A DNA stretch of 45,406 nt from contig SFOB01000010.1 of the NCBI GenBank assembly GCA_004554075.1, forward strand, positions 1-45,406. The letters run 5' to 3'. Under the pieces are notes generated by a model. That model did not search any database. It saw only the letters and a list, made by a program, of their open reading frames with translations, and had not been told where the DNA came from. Shown here piece after piece: positions 25,176 to 32,458 of this stretch. The first letter of the stretch is position 1, and each line of letters begins with the position of its first letter. The position numbers and the translations under genes are program-made. The stretch is from Treponema sp. (lineage in GTDB: Bacteria > Spirochaetota > Spirochaetia > Treponematales > Treponemataceae).

Positions 25176-26756
25176 TTACTTGCGCTTCAGATACTTAACG
25201 CTATCAAGGGCAACAGCCGCAATCAAAATCAGACCCTTGAAAACGAACTGAAGGTTTGTATCAATTCCAAGGAAGGTAAGACAGTAGGTAAGACCTGTAA
25301 AGATGATTACACCAATTACAGCACCTCGAATTCTACCAATACCACCGTTGAAAGAAATACCTCCAACTACACAGGCTGCAATAGCATCAAGCTCAAAGCC
25401 CTGACCGGTTCCGGCACTTGCATTTGCACGGAAGGCTTCAAGGAAGGCTCCGCAGCCATAGAAGATACCGGCCATAATAAAGATGCCCATTGTAACGCCA
25501 AATACGTTAATACCGCTTACGGCTGCCGCTTCGGCATTGCCACCAACTGCGTACATATTTTTTCCAAAGGTTGTTTTATTCCAGATAAACCAGGCAACAA
25601 AAATCGCTATGACCGCAGGTATAATCAGCTTAGGGAAGGTTATCAAATCTCCGTCGAACTCAAAAAGAATCCAGCGTCCACCAATCAAATCCTTAATTCC
25701 AGGATCAATAGAACCAACCGGAGTACCACTTGTTCCAAAGAAGAGAAGTCCGTAAATAATCAGCTGGGCAGAAAGTGTAGAAATGAATGGATGAATCTTA
25801 AACTTTGCAGAGAAGAAGCCCGAGAAGCTGGAGAACAGTACACAAAGAGAGATTGAAAGGAAGAGAGCCATTACAAGGCGAAGCCCCATTGGAAGCCCCG
25901 TAAAATCCCAAGGTTCCATTCCAAAGAAAGAAACAATGTTCTTTGAAGGGTGCAGTATCAAACCTGTTGTTACCGCACCAAGAGCAACCATTCGGCAGAC
26001 ACTAAGGTCGGTACCGGCAATAAGAATCAAACCGGCAACACCAAGTGCGTAGAACATACGGGTTGAAGACTGCTCAAGAATTGTAAGAATATTTGGAAGC
26101 GAAAGCAAGGCTCCGTTTCCCATAAGAGGTGCAATAATTACACAGACAATGAAGAAAACAAGAATTGCAATGTAAAGGCCATTGTCGAGCATGAACTTTG
26201 ACATCTTAAAATTGTTGATGTAGTTCTTCCAGTTCATTGTCATGTTTTCTTTAAAGTTTGTTCGGCCGTCGCGGAGGGCACGGTTAAACATTACATGGTC
26301 AATATAGGCCTGATTTTTTGCACTGCGGCATTTTGCAACTTCATTCTGGAACTTATTCTTTGCATCAAAGAGAGCAGAGTTTCCTTCGTACTTTGCAACA
26401 TTGATTTCTTCTTTTTTAGAAAGCTGGGCAACGCGGGCTGCGGTAGCTCCCTTTATTTCAAGAACGCGGGCTGCATATTTTTCCCGGATTTCTTTTTCCT
26501 TTGCAGACTCTTCTTCGTTTACCTGTCTGATATAAGCATCAGAAAGAATATTCGCAAAAGCAACTGCTTTTTTAGCAAGGGCCGAAGCTTCTGCTTTTTT
26601 TGAAGAATCAGCTCTCAGTTCTGCAAGCTTCTCCTGATATTTTTTCAAGACCTCATTTTCTTCCAGAGGCTTTACGCTTTTTGAAGCAATATCTGCTTCC
26701 AGCTGTTTAAGGCTTTCTGCCTCTAATTTTTCTATTTCTGTATTAAAATCTGCCAT
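25176..26756 (-). CDS. mglC: Galactose/glucose ABC transporter permease MglC with long N-terminal extension
   Basis: A 526-residue permease; E. coli MglC is ~336. Residues ~193-526 are the normal domain, with about ten membrane segments, LILIAGTDLSVCRMVALGAVTTG, the MYAVGGNAEAAAVSGINV loop that contacts the ATPase, and GIGRIRGAVIGVIIF. The first ~190 residues are hydrophilic and rich in Lys, Glu and Ala, with heptad-like helices (EKLAELRADSSKKAEASALA and onward), so probably a cytoplasmic coiled coil before TM1. It is last in mglBAC, 21 bp after mglA. A moderate extension may be common in treponemal MglC; this one is very long. Confidence 0.93.
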   Translation of the reverse strand: MADFNTEIEKLEAESLKQLEADIASKSVKPLEENEVLKKYQEKLAELRADSSKKAEASALAKKAVAFANILSDAYIRQVNEEESAKEKEIREKYAARVLEIKGATAARVAQLSKKEEINVAKYEGNSALFDAKNKFQNEVAKCRSAKNQAYIDHVMFNRALRDGRTNFKENMTMNWKNYINNFKMSKFMLDNGLYIAILVFFIVCVIIAPLMGNGALLSLPNILTILEQSSTRMFYALGVAGLILIAGTDLSVCRMVALGAVTTGLILHPSKNIVSFFGMEPWDFTGLPMGLRLVMALFLSISLCVLFSSFSGFFSAKFKIHPFISTLSAQLIIYGLLFFGTSGTPVGSIDPGIKDLIGGRWILFEFDGDLITFPKLIIPAVIAIFVAWFIWNKTTFGKNMYAVGGNAEAAAVSGINVFGVTMGIFIMAGIFYGCGAFLEAFRANASAGTGQGFELDAIAACVVGGISFNGGIGRIRGAVIGVIIFTGLTYCLTFLGIDTNLQFVFKGLILIAAVALDSVKYLKRK

Positions 26757-26777
26757 ATTAATCTCCTTTTACAACCA

Positions 26778-28271
26778 TTAAAGGTATTTAGCGGAAAGGC
26801 GCAAAAGCTCTTCCTGATTAGTTTCTTTTGTATTTACAATTCCAGCCAGCCTGTGATTAGACATAACGGCAATGCGGTTTGTAATACCCAGAATTTCCGG
26901 CATTTCGCTCGAAACAACAATAACGGTTTTACCCTCTTTTGCCATTTTGATAATCAGCTGGTAGATTTCGTATTTTGCACCAACGTCAATACCGCGAGTC
27001 GGTTCATCCATAAGGAAAACGTCAGGCTTACGCTCCAGCCATTTTCCAATGATAACCTTCTGCTGGTTTCCGCCTGAAAGGGCCGAAATGTTTTCTTCTA
27101 TTGAAGTACATTTTGTATGCATAATGGCAACTTCGCGGGTTGCAGCATCAGCCATCTTTCTTTCTGAAAGAATACCATGAGTTTTATACTGCTCAAGATT
27201 TGTAATTACAGTATTGTATTTGATGGTATCTTTACCAAACATTCCGTTCAGTTTTCGCTCTTCGGTAACAAGGGCAAAGTTATGAGCCATTGCATCCTTA
27301 CTGCTTGTAAAGCGGAGAGGCTTTCCATCAAGAAGCATTTCGCCCGAAGCAATAGTTCGTACTCCAAAGAGAGATTCCAGAAGCTCACTGCGGCCGGCAC
27401 CTACCAGGCCGTAAAGTCCGAAGATTTCTCCCTTTCGAACAGAGAAAGAAATATCTTCCAGAATCGGTTCAAATTTTGTTGTAAGATTTTTAACTTCAAA
27501 ATATATATCGCCCGGCGCATTATCAACATCCGGGAAACGCTTATCCAGAGAACGTCCAACCATTGCCGAGATAAGCTCGTTCATATTCGTATCTTTAATG
27601 GCTTTTGTTAAAACCATGTTTCCATCACGAAGCACAGAAACTTCATCACAGATTTCGAAAATTTCATCCATCTTGTGTGAAATATAAACAAAGGAAACTC
27701 CCTTTGCCTTTAAGTCATTTACAATGGAAAATAATTTTTTGATTTCATTTTCTGTCAGAGAAGAAGTCGGCTCGTCAAGAACAATCAGCTTGGCATCGTA
27801 AGAAACTGCCTTTGCAATTTCTACCATCTGACGCTGAGAAACAGACATTGTTCTCATAACTGTTTTACAGTTGATATTCATGTTGAGGGAAGCAAAAAGT
27901 CTGTTAGCCTCTTTTTCCATTTTTGCTTCATCAATAACTCCGAACTTTGTCGGATAGCGGCCTAGAAAGAGGTTATCTGTAACAGTTCTGTCCAGACACT
28001 GGTTCAATTCCTGATGAACCATTGCAATACCATTTTCGAGAGCCTCTTTAGGACTCTTAAAATCAATTGGTTTCCCCTGAAGGGAAAGCTGTCCTTCATC
28101 CTTTGCGTAAATACCAAAGAGACATTTCATCATTGTAGATTTACCGGCACCGTTTTCCCCCATCAGTCCCATCACAGAACCTTTTTTAATGGAGAGATTG
28201 ATACCGTTAAGTACTGTATTTTTCGCAAATGATTTAGAGAGATTCTTTATTTCAAGTACTGTATCACTCAT
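26778..28271 (-). CDS. mglA: Galactose/glucose ABC transporter ATPase MglA
   Basis: I place the start at ATG 28271 (MSDTVLEIKNLSKSF), giving 497 residues, the normal length; a reading from 28313 adds 14 unlikely residues. It has two ATPase domains. In the first: Walker A GENGAGKST (38-46), then SVSQRQMVEIAKA and LIVLDEPTSSL. In the second: degenerate Walker A GLVGAGRSE, signature LSGGNQQK and FLMDEPTRGIDVGAKYEIY, as usual in sugar importers of this type. It powers uptake through MglC. A terminator-like hairpin precedes it, and a perfect TATAAT lies 9 nt before the ATG, so it may also have its own weak leaderless start. Confidence 0.96.
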   Translation of the reverse strand: MSDTVLEIKNLSKSFAKNTVLNGINLSIKKGSVMGLMGENGAGKSTMMKCLFGIYAKDEGQLSLQGKPIDFKSPKEALENGIAMVHQELNQCLDRTVTDNLFLGRYPTKFGVIDEAKMEKEANRLFASLNMNINCKTVMRTMSVSQRQMVEIAKAVSYDAKLIVLDEPTSSLTENEIKKLFSIVNDLKAKGVSFVYISHKMDEIFEICDEVSVLRDGNMVLTKAIKDTNMNELISAMVGRSLDKRFPDVDNAPGDIYFEVKNLTTKFEPILEDISFSVRKGEIFGLYGLVGAGRSELLESLFGVRTIASGEMLLDGKPLRFTSSKDAMAHNFALVTEERKLNGMFGKDTIKYNTVITNLEQYKTHGILSERKMADAATREVAIMHTKCTSIEENISALSGGNQQKVIIGKWLERKPDVFLMDEPTRGIDVGAKYEIYQLIIKMAKEGKTVIVVSSEMPEILGITNRIAVMSNHRLAGIVNTKETNQEELLRLSAKYL

Positions 28272-28280
28272 AATAATTCC

Positions 28281-28286
28281 ATTATA
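28281..28286 (-). promoter_or_regulatory. Possible internal -10 for mglA
   Basis: TATAAT 9 nt before the mglA ATG on the minus strand, downstream of the attenuator. There is no convincing -35 (TATGTT at 17 nt). Confidence 0.3.
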
Positions 28287-28317
28287 CTGCAGATTTTTTA
28301 ATAAACATAACAAAAAA

Positions 28318-28394
28318 GGGTGTCCGAAAGTATCGTCATGCTGGGCTAATGTGACGTTTACCTTCAGGCACCCCCGTAAGCCTGAACTTCAGGC
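28318..28394 (-). terminator. Attenuator-like hairpins between mglB and mglA
   Basis: On the minus strand a small palindrome GCCTGAACTTCAGGC (28380-28394) is followed by an imperfect ~20-bp stem: GGGTGCCTGAAGGTA on one side and TACTTTCGGACACCC on the other, then T6. A partial terminator here would give more binding protein than ATPase and permease. Confidence 0.65.
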
Positions 28395-28401
28395 GAGTTT
28401 T

Positions 28402-29604
28402 TTAGTACTTAAGCTTGTCTGTATAGTCTGCAGCAGAGTTTGTCTTTACCATGTTTACAGCAAAAGCATCAAAGTTCTTAAGGTTAGTAAACTTGTCGAG
28501 ACAGCTTGCTTCTGACTGACCATCACCCTGTACTACTGTAAGATCAATACCCATAAGTGGAGCATAGTATCTCAAAGCAGGGAGGTAGCTTGAAGAAAGG
28601 AAGTTATCTGCAGAGTTGTAGATTGTAAGAAGAACCTTCTTCTTAGGAGCGTTTGTCTTCTTAATTCCTGCATCGCGGTTACCTTCTGTGTAGCTCTTCC
28701 AGTTAGATGGATCTACTGGTCCGTTGAGAGCGAAAAGTCCACGCTGGTCAGCCTTGTACTGAACTTCTGGAGTAATCTTGTTTCCGTACTGGTCTGGTAC
28801 TGAGAAACCTTTTGTATATACATCTGCACCTGTAAGTCCGTCGAGGAGGTTGCGGATAACCTGAAGAGTACCAGCAGCCTGTGCATCTACGTTCTGTGAA
28901 ACTGTTCCGAAGAGTTTTCCTGCACCAATTGCTTCTACAGCATCTGCGTTAGCATCGTATCCGAAAATTGGAACTCCTGCTGGATAGTTAGAAGCCTGGA
29001 GACATCCCATAGCCATACCGTCGTTGTTAGAAACAACCATATCAATAGCTTTTCCGAACTTTGTTGCCCATCCGCCCATAGCTTCTGTAGCAGCATTTGC
29101 ATTCCATGTAGAACCGTCTGTACCAGTCATAGCTTTACCTTCAAGCTCAACAACCTTGAACTTCTTTCCGCCAACTGTTACAGAACCTTCCTTCTTTACT
29201 GTTGGGTCTGTAGAACCATTCCAGGTTCCAAGTGCCTTACGAATACCTTCTGTACGAGCTTTAGAGTCATTGTGTCCAACGTCTCCAATACAAAGAACAT
29301 ATCCGATTGTTCCATCACCATTGCGGTCGATTTTTGCAGGATCAGCACTTGCAAGGAAGTCAGTAATAAGTTTTCCCTGTACTGCTCCACCACCTGCTGC
29401 ATCAAAACCTACATAGTAAGTTTTGTCATTCCAGTTAACTGCAGCTGTATCAATTTTACCTGTTGTAGGGTCAGATGGCTGACGGTTAAAGAAAACAAGC
29501 GGTTTGTCTTTGTTAAGAACTTTCTTTGCTTTTGCCTTTGGGGCAGCTGAAAGCATACTCATTGCTGTTACTGCAAAGAGTGAAGCCAAAATCAGTTTTT
29601 TCAT
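28402..29604 (-). CDS. mglB: Galactose/glucose-binding periplasmic protein MglB
   Basis: A 400-residue exported binding protein. The signal peptide is MKKLILASLFAVTAMSML with cleavage near SAA; without a lipobox Cys, it should be periplasmic. The mature part has the type-I periplasmic fold, with TDFLASADPAKIDRNGDG, VVSNNDGMAMGCLQA (sugar-binding Asn/Asp), GYDANADAVEAIGAGKL and TVSQNVDAQAAGTLQVI as in MglB/GGBP. It is ~70 residues longer than the E. coli protein. AGGAGG lies 9-14 nt before the ATG. It is the first gene of mglBAC, behind a strong promoter with an operator on its transcript start. Confidence 0.95.
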   Translation of the reverse strand: MKKLILASLFAVTAMSMLSAAPKAKAKKVLNKDKPLVFFNRQPSDPTTGKIDTAAVNWNDKTYYVGFDAAGGGAVQGKLITDFLASADPAKIDRNGDGTIGYVLCIGDVGHNDSKARTEGIRKALGTWNGSTDPTVKKEGSVTVGGKKFKVVELEGKAMTGTDGSTWNANAATEAMGGWATKFGKAIDMVVSNNDGMAMGCLQASNYPAGVPIFGYDANADAVEAIGAGKLFGTVSQNVDAQAAGTLQVIRNLLDGLTGADVYTKGFSVPDQYGNKITPEVQYKADQRGLFALNGPVDPSNWKSYTEGNRDAGIKKTNAPKKKVLLTIYNSADNFLSSSYLPALRYYAPLMGIDLTVVQGDGQSEASCLDKFTNLKNFDAFAVNMVKTNSAADYTDKLKY

Positions 29605-29620
29605 GTTTTTTTCCTCCTGT

Positions 29621-29640
29621 CGTTATCGTGTACGATAACG
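29621..29640. promoter_or_regulatory. LacI-type operator at the mglB transcript start
   Basis: CGTTATCGTGTACGATAACG has two 9-bp arms around a GT centre. It lies between the mglB promoter and its Shine-Dalgarno, so a bound repressor would block initiation or early elongation. It is probably bound by the LacI-family protein encoded at 29791. Confidence 0.8.
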
Positions 29641-29650
29641 CTCTAATTCA

Positions 29651-29679
29651 TTTATAACCCTGAAAATAGCAGTTGTCAA
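29651..29679 (-). promoter_or_regulatory. mglBAC promoter
   Basis: On the minus strand: perfect TTGACA, 17 nt, TATAAA. This is the best sigma-70 promoter in the window; transcription would start close to the operator at 29621-29640. Confidence 0.85.
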
Positions 29680-29728
29680 ACTTTTTTTGCAAAAATTCAG
29701 TAAATTCCCGTATTTTTTAACAAAATAT

Positions 29729-29757
29729 TTGCATTTTCCGGAAAGTTCTGTTATCGT
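29729..29757 (+). promoter_or_regulatory. Probable promoter of the LacI-family regulator
   Basis: TTGCAT, 17 nt, TATCGT. The -10 is itself part of the operator half-site GTTATCGT (29750-29757), which fits autoregulation. Confidence 0.45.
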
Positions 29758-29775
29758 ATAGCGTGTACGTACACG
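29750..29775. promoter_or_regulatory. Second operator region, regulator side
   Basis: Half-site GTTATCGT (29750-29757), as in the mglB operator, followed by a perfect 14-bp palindrome CGTGTACGTACACG (29762-29775) that contains the operator's central CGTGTACG. It overlaps the regulator's promoter and leader. Confidence 0.6.
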
Positions 29776-29790
29776 GAGCAGGTTTTTTAT

Positions 29791-30810
29791 ATGACTTTAG
29801 CTGAAATTGCAGAACATGCACATGTTTCGATTGGCACAGTAGACAGAGTTCTTCACAATCGAAAGGGTGTATCAGAAAAAACAAAACAACTCATTCAGTC
29901 TATTATAGACGAGTATGGTTATCAGCCTAATCCTATTGCACGTCAGCTTAAAAGCAACAAGCCTTTTTTAATAGGTGTACTGCTGCCTACTCTTGAAAGT
30001 GGCTGTGATTATTATCGTGCGCTTTATGAAGGAATGCAGCAGGGCGTTGAACAACTCAAACCTCTTAGTGTTGAATTAAAGCTGGTTTCTTTTGACCGCA
30101 TGATTGACGGAGATGCCGTAAAAAAATGCCGTAAATTTCTGGATTCTGCAGAAGGTCAGATTGATGCCCTGATTACTACTCCGGTTGCTCCGGATGAACA
30201 TATGGAAATAATTTCAATGCTTGGTGACAAGCCTTTTGTTTTCATTGATACTCCACTCGGAACAACTCAACCTCTGCTTACTATTGCACAGAATCCTTAC
30301 AAGGGCGGTTACTGTGCCGGAAGAATCATGAGGATGTTCCAGGGCAGCGGAAAGTTTGCCTGCATCAGAATGTATCCGTCGGGCTATAACCTCAGGGAAA
30401 GAATCAGGGGCTTTACAGATTTTATTCAGAGAGATGGAAACTCAACCGTACTCGATGAACTTTATACAGACTTTTCTGATTCCGGCTTTTACAGCTTCAT
30501 GAAGGATTTATTTGAAAAACATAATGATATAAAGGGTATTTTCGTACCCCATGCTGAAGTAAACTTTATGTCATATTTTATTGCAGACCAGGGATTGAAA
30601 AACCGCGTTACAGTAATCGGCTATGACCTGGTTGAACAGAACAAAGCCGGCCTTCTCGACGGAACAATAGACTGCATTATTGGTCAGAGGCCGGAACAGC
30701 AGGGCTCCGAAGCAGTTCACAAACTCTATGAATCTGTAATGCTGCATCAGGAAGTTCCTTCAAGAATTGATATGCCTATAGATATTTATTTTAAGGAAAA
30801 TATAATTTAA
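29791..30810 (+). CDS. LacI-family transcriptional regulator of the mgl/gal locus
   Basis: A 339-residue DNA-binding protein. Residues 1-~22 form the LacI helix-turn-helix (TLAEIAEHAHVSIGTVDRVL), followed by the hinge helix region GYQPNPIARQLKSNKP. Residues ~58-335 are a periplasmic-binding-like sugar sensor (IGVLLPTLESGCDYYRALYEG; MYPSGYNLRERIRGF; VIGYDLVEQNKAGLLDG). TVDRVL in place of the common TVSRVL marks a subfamily. Divergent from mglB with operators at both promoters, and followed by galT and galK, it is most likely the galactose/glucose-responsive repressor of both arms. The effector is inferred, not shown. Confidence 0.9.
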   Translation: MTLAEIAEHAHVSIGTVDRVLHNRKGVSEKTKQLIQSIIDEYGYQPNPIARQLKSNKPFLIGVLLPTLESGCDYYRALYEGMQQGVEQLKPLSVELKLVSFDRMIDGDAVKKCRKFLDSAEGQIDALITTPVAPDEHMEIISMLGDKPFVFIDTPLGTTQPLLTIAQNPYKGGYCAGRIMRMFQGSGKFACIRMYPSGYNLRERIRGFTDFIQRDGNSTVLDELYTDFSDSGFYSFMKDLFEKHNDIKGIFVPHAEVNFMSYFIADQGLKNRVTVIGYDLVEQNKAGLLDGTIDCIIGQRPEQQGSEAVHKLYESVMLHQEVPSRIDMPIDIYFKENII

Positions 30811-30815
30811 CAAAT

Positions 30816-30842
30816 TGTCATCCCGAACTTGATTCGGGATCT
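30816..30842 (+). repeat. 27-nt hairpin repeat, copy A
   Basis: TGTCAT followed by stem CCCGAA-CTTGA-TTCGGG and AT-CT. It has the same frame as copies B and C, but inner base pairs differ in a compensated way. It lies in the regulator-galT gap. Confidence 0.7.
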
Positions 30843-30849
30843 ATTAACA

Positions 30850-30876
30850 AGATGCTGAAACAAGTTCAGCATGACA
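30850..30876 (-). repeat. 27-nt hairpin repeat, copy B (inverted)
   Basis: Read on the minus strand: TGTCAT, stem GCTGAA-CTTGT-TTCAGC, AT-CT. It is identical to copy C at 32413 and inverted relative to copy A 7 nt away, so A and B together can also form one large imperfect hairpin. Confidence 0.7.
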
Positions 30877-30886
30877 GTGAGGTATC

Positions 30887-32410
30887 ATGAACATTTTTGA
30901 TAACATTAACAGACTGGCCGCTTATGGCCTGAAAACAGAACTCATTCAAAAGGATGATTTGATTTTTGTAAAGAATCAGCTGCTGGCAGCGTTGGCTCTT
31001 GATGGCTTTGAAAACGCTGAGCAGGCTGCAGCAATTCCAGAGGTCCAGGTTTCTGATCTGGAAGATATTCTCAAGGGCATTCTCGACTATGCCGTAGAAA
31101 ATAATCTCACAGGCGGAGACAGCGTTGTTTACCGGGACCTTTTTGATGCAAAGCTGATGGCAATTCTCGTAGACCGTCCCTCTAACATCAGGGAAAAGTT
31201 CCACGCCCTCTACGAAAAATCTCCAAAGGAAGCAACAGACTGGTTTTATAAATTCAGCCAGGACACAGACTATATCCGCCGCTACAGAATTTGCCGCGAT
31301 GTAAAATGGATCAGTAAAACAGAATACGGCGACATGGACATCACCATAAACCTTTCAAAACCGGAAAAAGATCCAAAGGCAATCGCGGCCGCTAAAAATG
31401 CAAAAACCGTAGGCTACCCCAGCTGTCTGCTCTGTAAGGAAAACGAAGGCTACGCAGGACGTGCAAATCATCCTGCCCGTGGCAACCATAGAATTATTCC
31501 TTTGAAGCTTGCAGGTGAGGACTGGGGCTTTCAGTATTCTCCATACGTTTACTATAACGAGCACTGTATTGTTTTTAATCAGGAACACTCACCTATGTGC
31601 ATTTCAAGAAAGACTTTTGAACGCCTTCTTGATTTTGTTACTCAGTTCCCTCACTACACTCTTGGCAGCAATGCAGATCTGCCGATTGTAGGCGGCTCAA
31701 TTTTAACTCACGATCACTTTCAGGGCGGCGCCTACGAATTCCCTATGGCAAAGGCTCCAATTCTAAAATCAGTAAAAATCAAAGGCTTTGAAGATGTAGA
31801 AGCTGCAATCGTAAAATGGCCTATGTCAGTGCTCCGCGTAAAGTGCGCAGACAAAAACCGTATTGTAGAACTTGCAGACCATGTACTAAAAGCATGGCGT
31901 GGCTATACCGACGAGGAAGCCTTTATCTATGCAGAAAGTGACGGTGAAAAACACAACACCTTAAATCCTATCGCACGCCGCCGTGGTGACCTCTACGAAA
32001 TGGATTTAGTTCTCCGTAACAACATTACAACTGCCGAGCACCCGCTTGGAGTCTACCATCCGCACGCAGAGCTTCATCATATCAAAAAGGAAAATATCGG
32101 TTTGATTGAAGTTATGGGACTCGCAATTCTTCCGGGCCGCTTAAAGACAGAGTTCAAGGATCTTGCTGATGCAATTCTTGCTGGCCGCGACATCCGCGCC
32201 GACGAAGCGCTGAGCAAGCACGCAGACTGGCTGGACGAACTTAAAGAAAAATATAGTTCATTTGCCGGATTTGCAGAAGACGCTATAATCGAGATACTCA
32301 AAAAAGAAACCGGAATAGTTTTCAGCAAGGTTCTGGAGCATGCCGGCGTTTACAAATGCAATGAAGCAGGCTTAGCCGCCTTTGAAAGATTTATTGCGAT
32401 AATTAAATAA
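30887..32410 (+). CDS. galT: UDP-glucose--hexose-1-phosphate uridylyltransferase, class II GalT
   Basis: A 507-residue GalT of the long (Firmicute-type, GalT2) class, which swaps UMP between UDP-glucose and galactose-1-phosphate. The active site is in SILTHDHFQGG, with the catalytic His pair at residues 275 and 277. The upstream CLLCKENEGYAGRANHPARG (Cys pair and Asn/His contacts) and downstream GVYHPHAELHHIKKENIGLIEVMG are class-II hallmarks. GAGGT lies 6 nt before the ATG. galK follows after 48 bp, and the LacI-type regulator precedes it. galE is not in the window. Confidence 0.95.
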   Translation: MNIFDNINRLAAYGLKTELIQKDDLIFVKNQLLAALALDGFENAEQAAAIPEVQVSDLEDILKGILDYAVENNLTGGDSVVYRDLFDAKLMAILVDRPSNIREKFHALYEKSPKEATDWFYKFSQDTDYIRRYRICRDVKWISKTEYGDMDITINLSKPEKDPKAIAAAKNAKTVGYPSCLLCKENEGYAGRANHPARGNHRIIPLKLAGEDWGFQYSPYVYYNEHCIVFNQEHSPMCISRKTFERLLDFVTQFPHYTLGSNADLPIVGGSILTHDHFQGGAYEFPMAKAPILKSVKIKGFEDVEAAIVKWPMSVLRVKCADKNRIVELADHVLKAWRGYTDEEAFIYAESDGEKHNTLNPIARRRGDLYEMDLVLRNNITTAEHPLGVYHPHAELHHIKKENIGLIEVMGLAILPGRLKTEFKDLADAILAGRDIRADEALSKHADWLDELKEKYSSFAGFAEDAIIEILKKETGIVFSKVLEHAGVYKCNEAGLAAFERFIAIIK

Positions 32411-32412
32411 CT

Positions 32413-32439
32413 TGTCATGCTGAACTTGTTTCAGCATCT
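32413..32439 (+). repeat. 27-nt hairpin repeat, copy C
   Basis: TGTCAT, stem GCTGAA-CTTGT-TTCAGC, AT-CT. It starts 2 bp after the galT stop and ends 20 bp before the galK ATG. Its sequence accidentally extends the galK frame upstream. Confidence 0.7.
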
Positions 32440-32458
32440 CATATACAAGGAGATTAAA

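Noticed and set aside
32417..32458. N-terminal extension of galK beginning MLNLFQHL
   Set aside because: It is translation of hairpin repeat copy C; the ATG at 32459 has AAGGAG and gives the normal galactokinase start.
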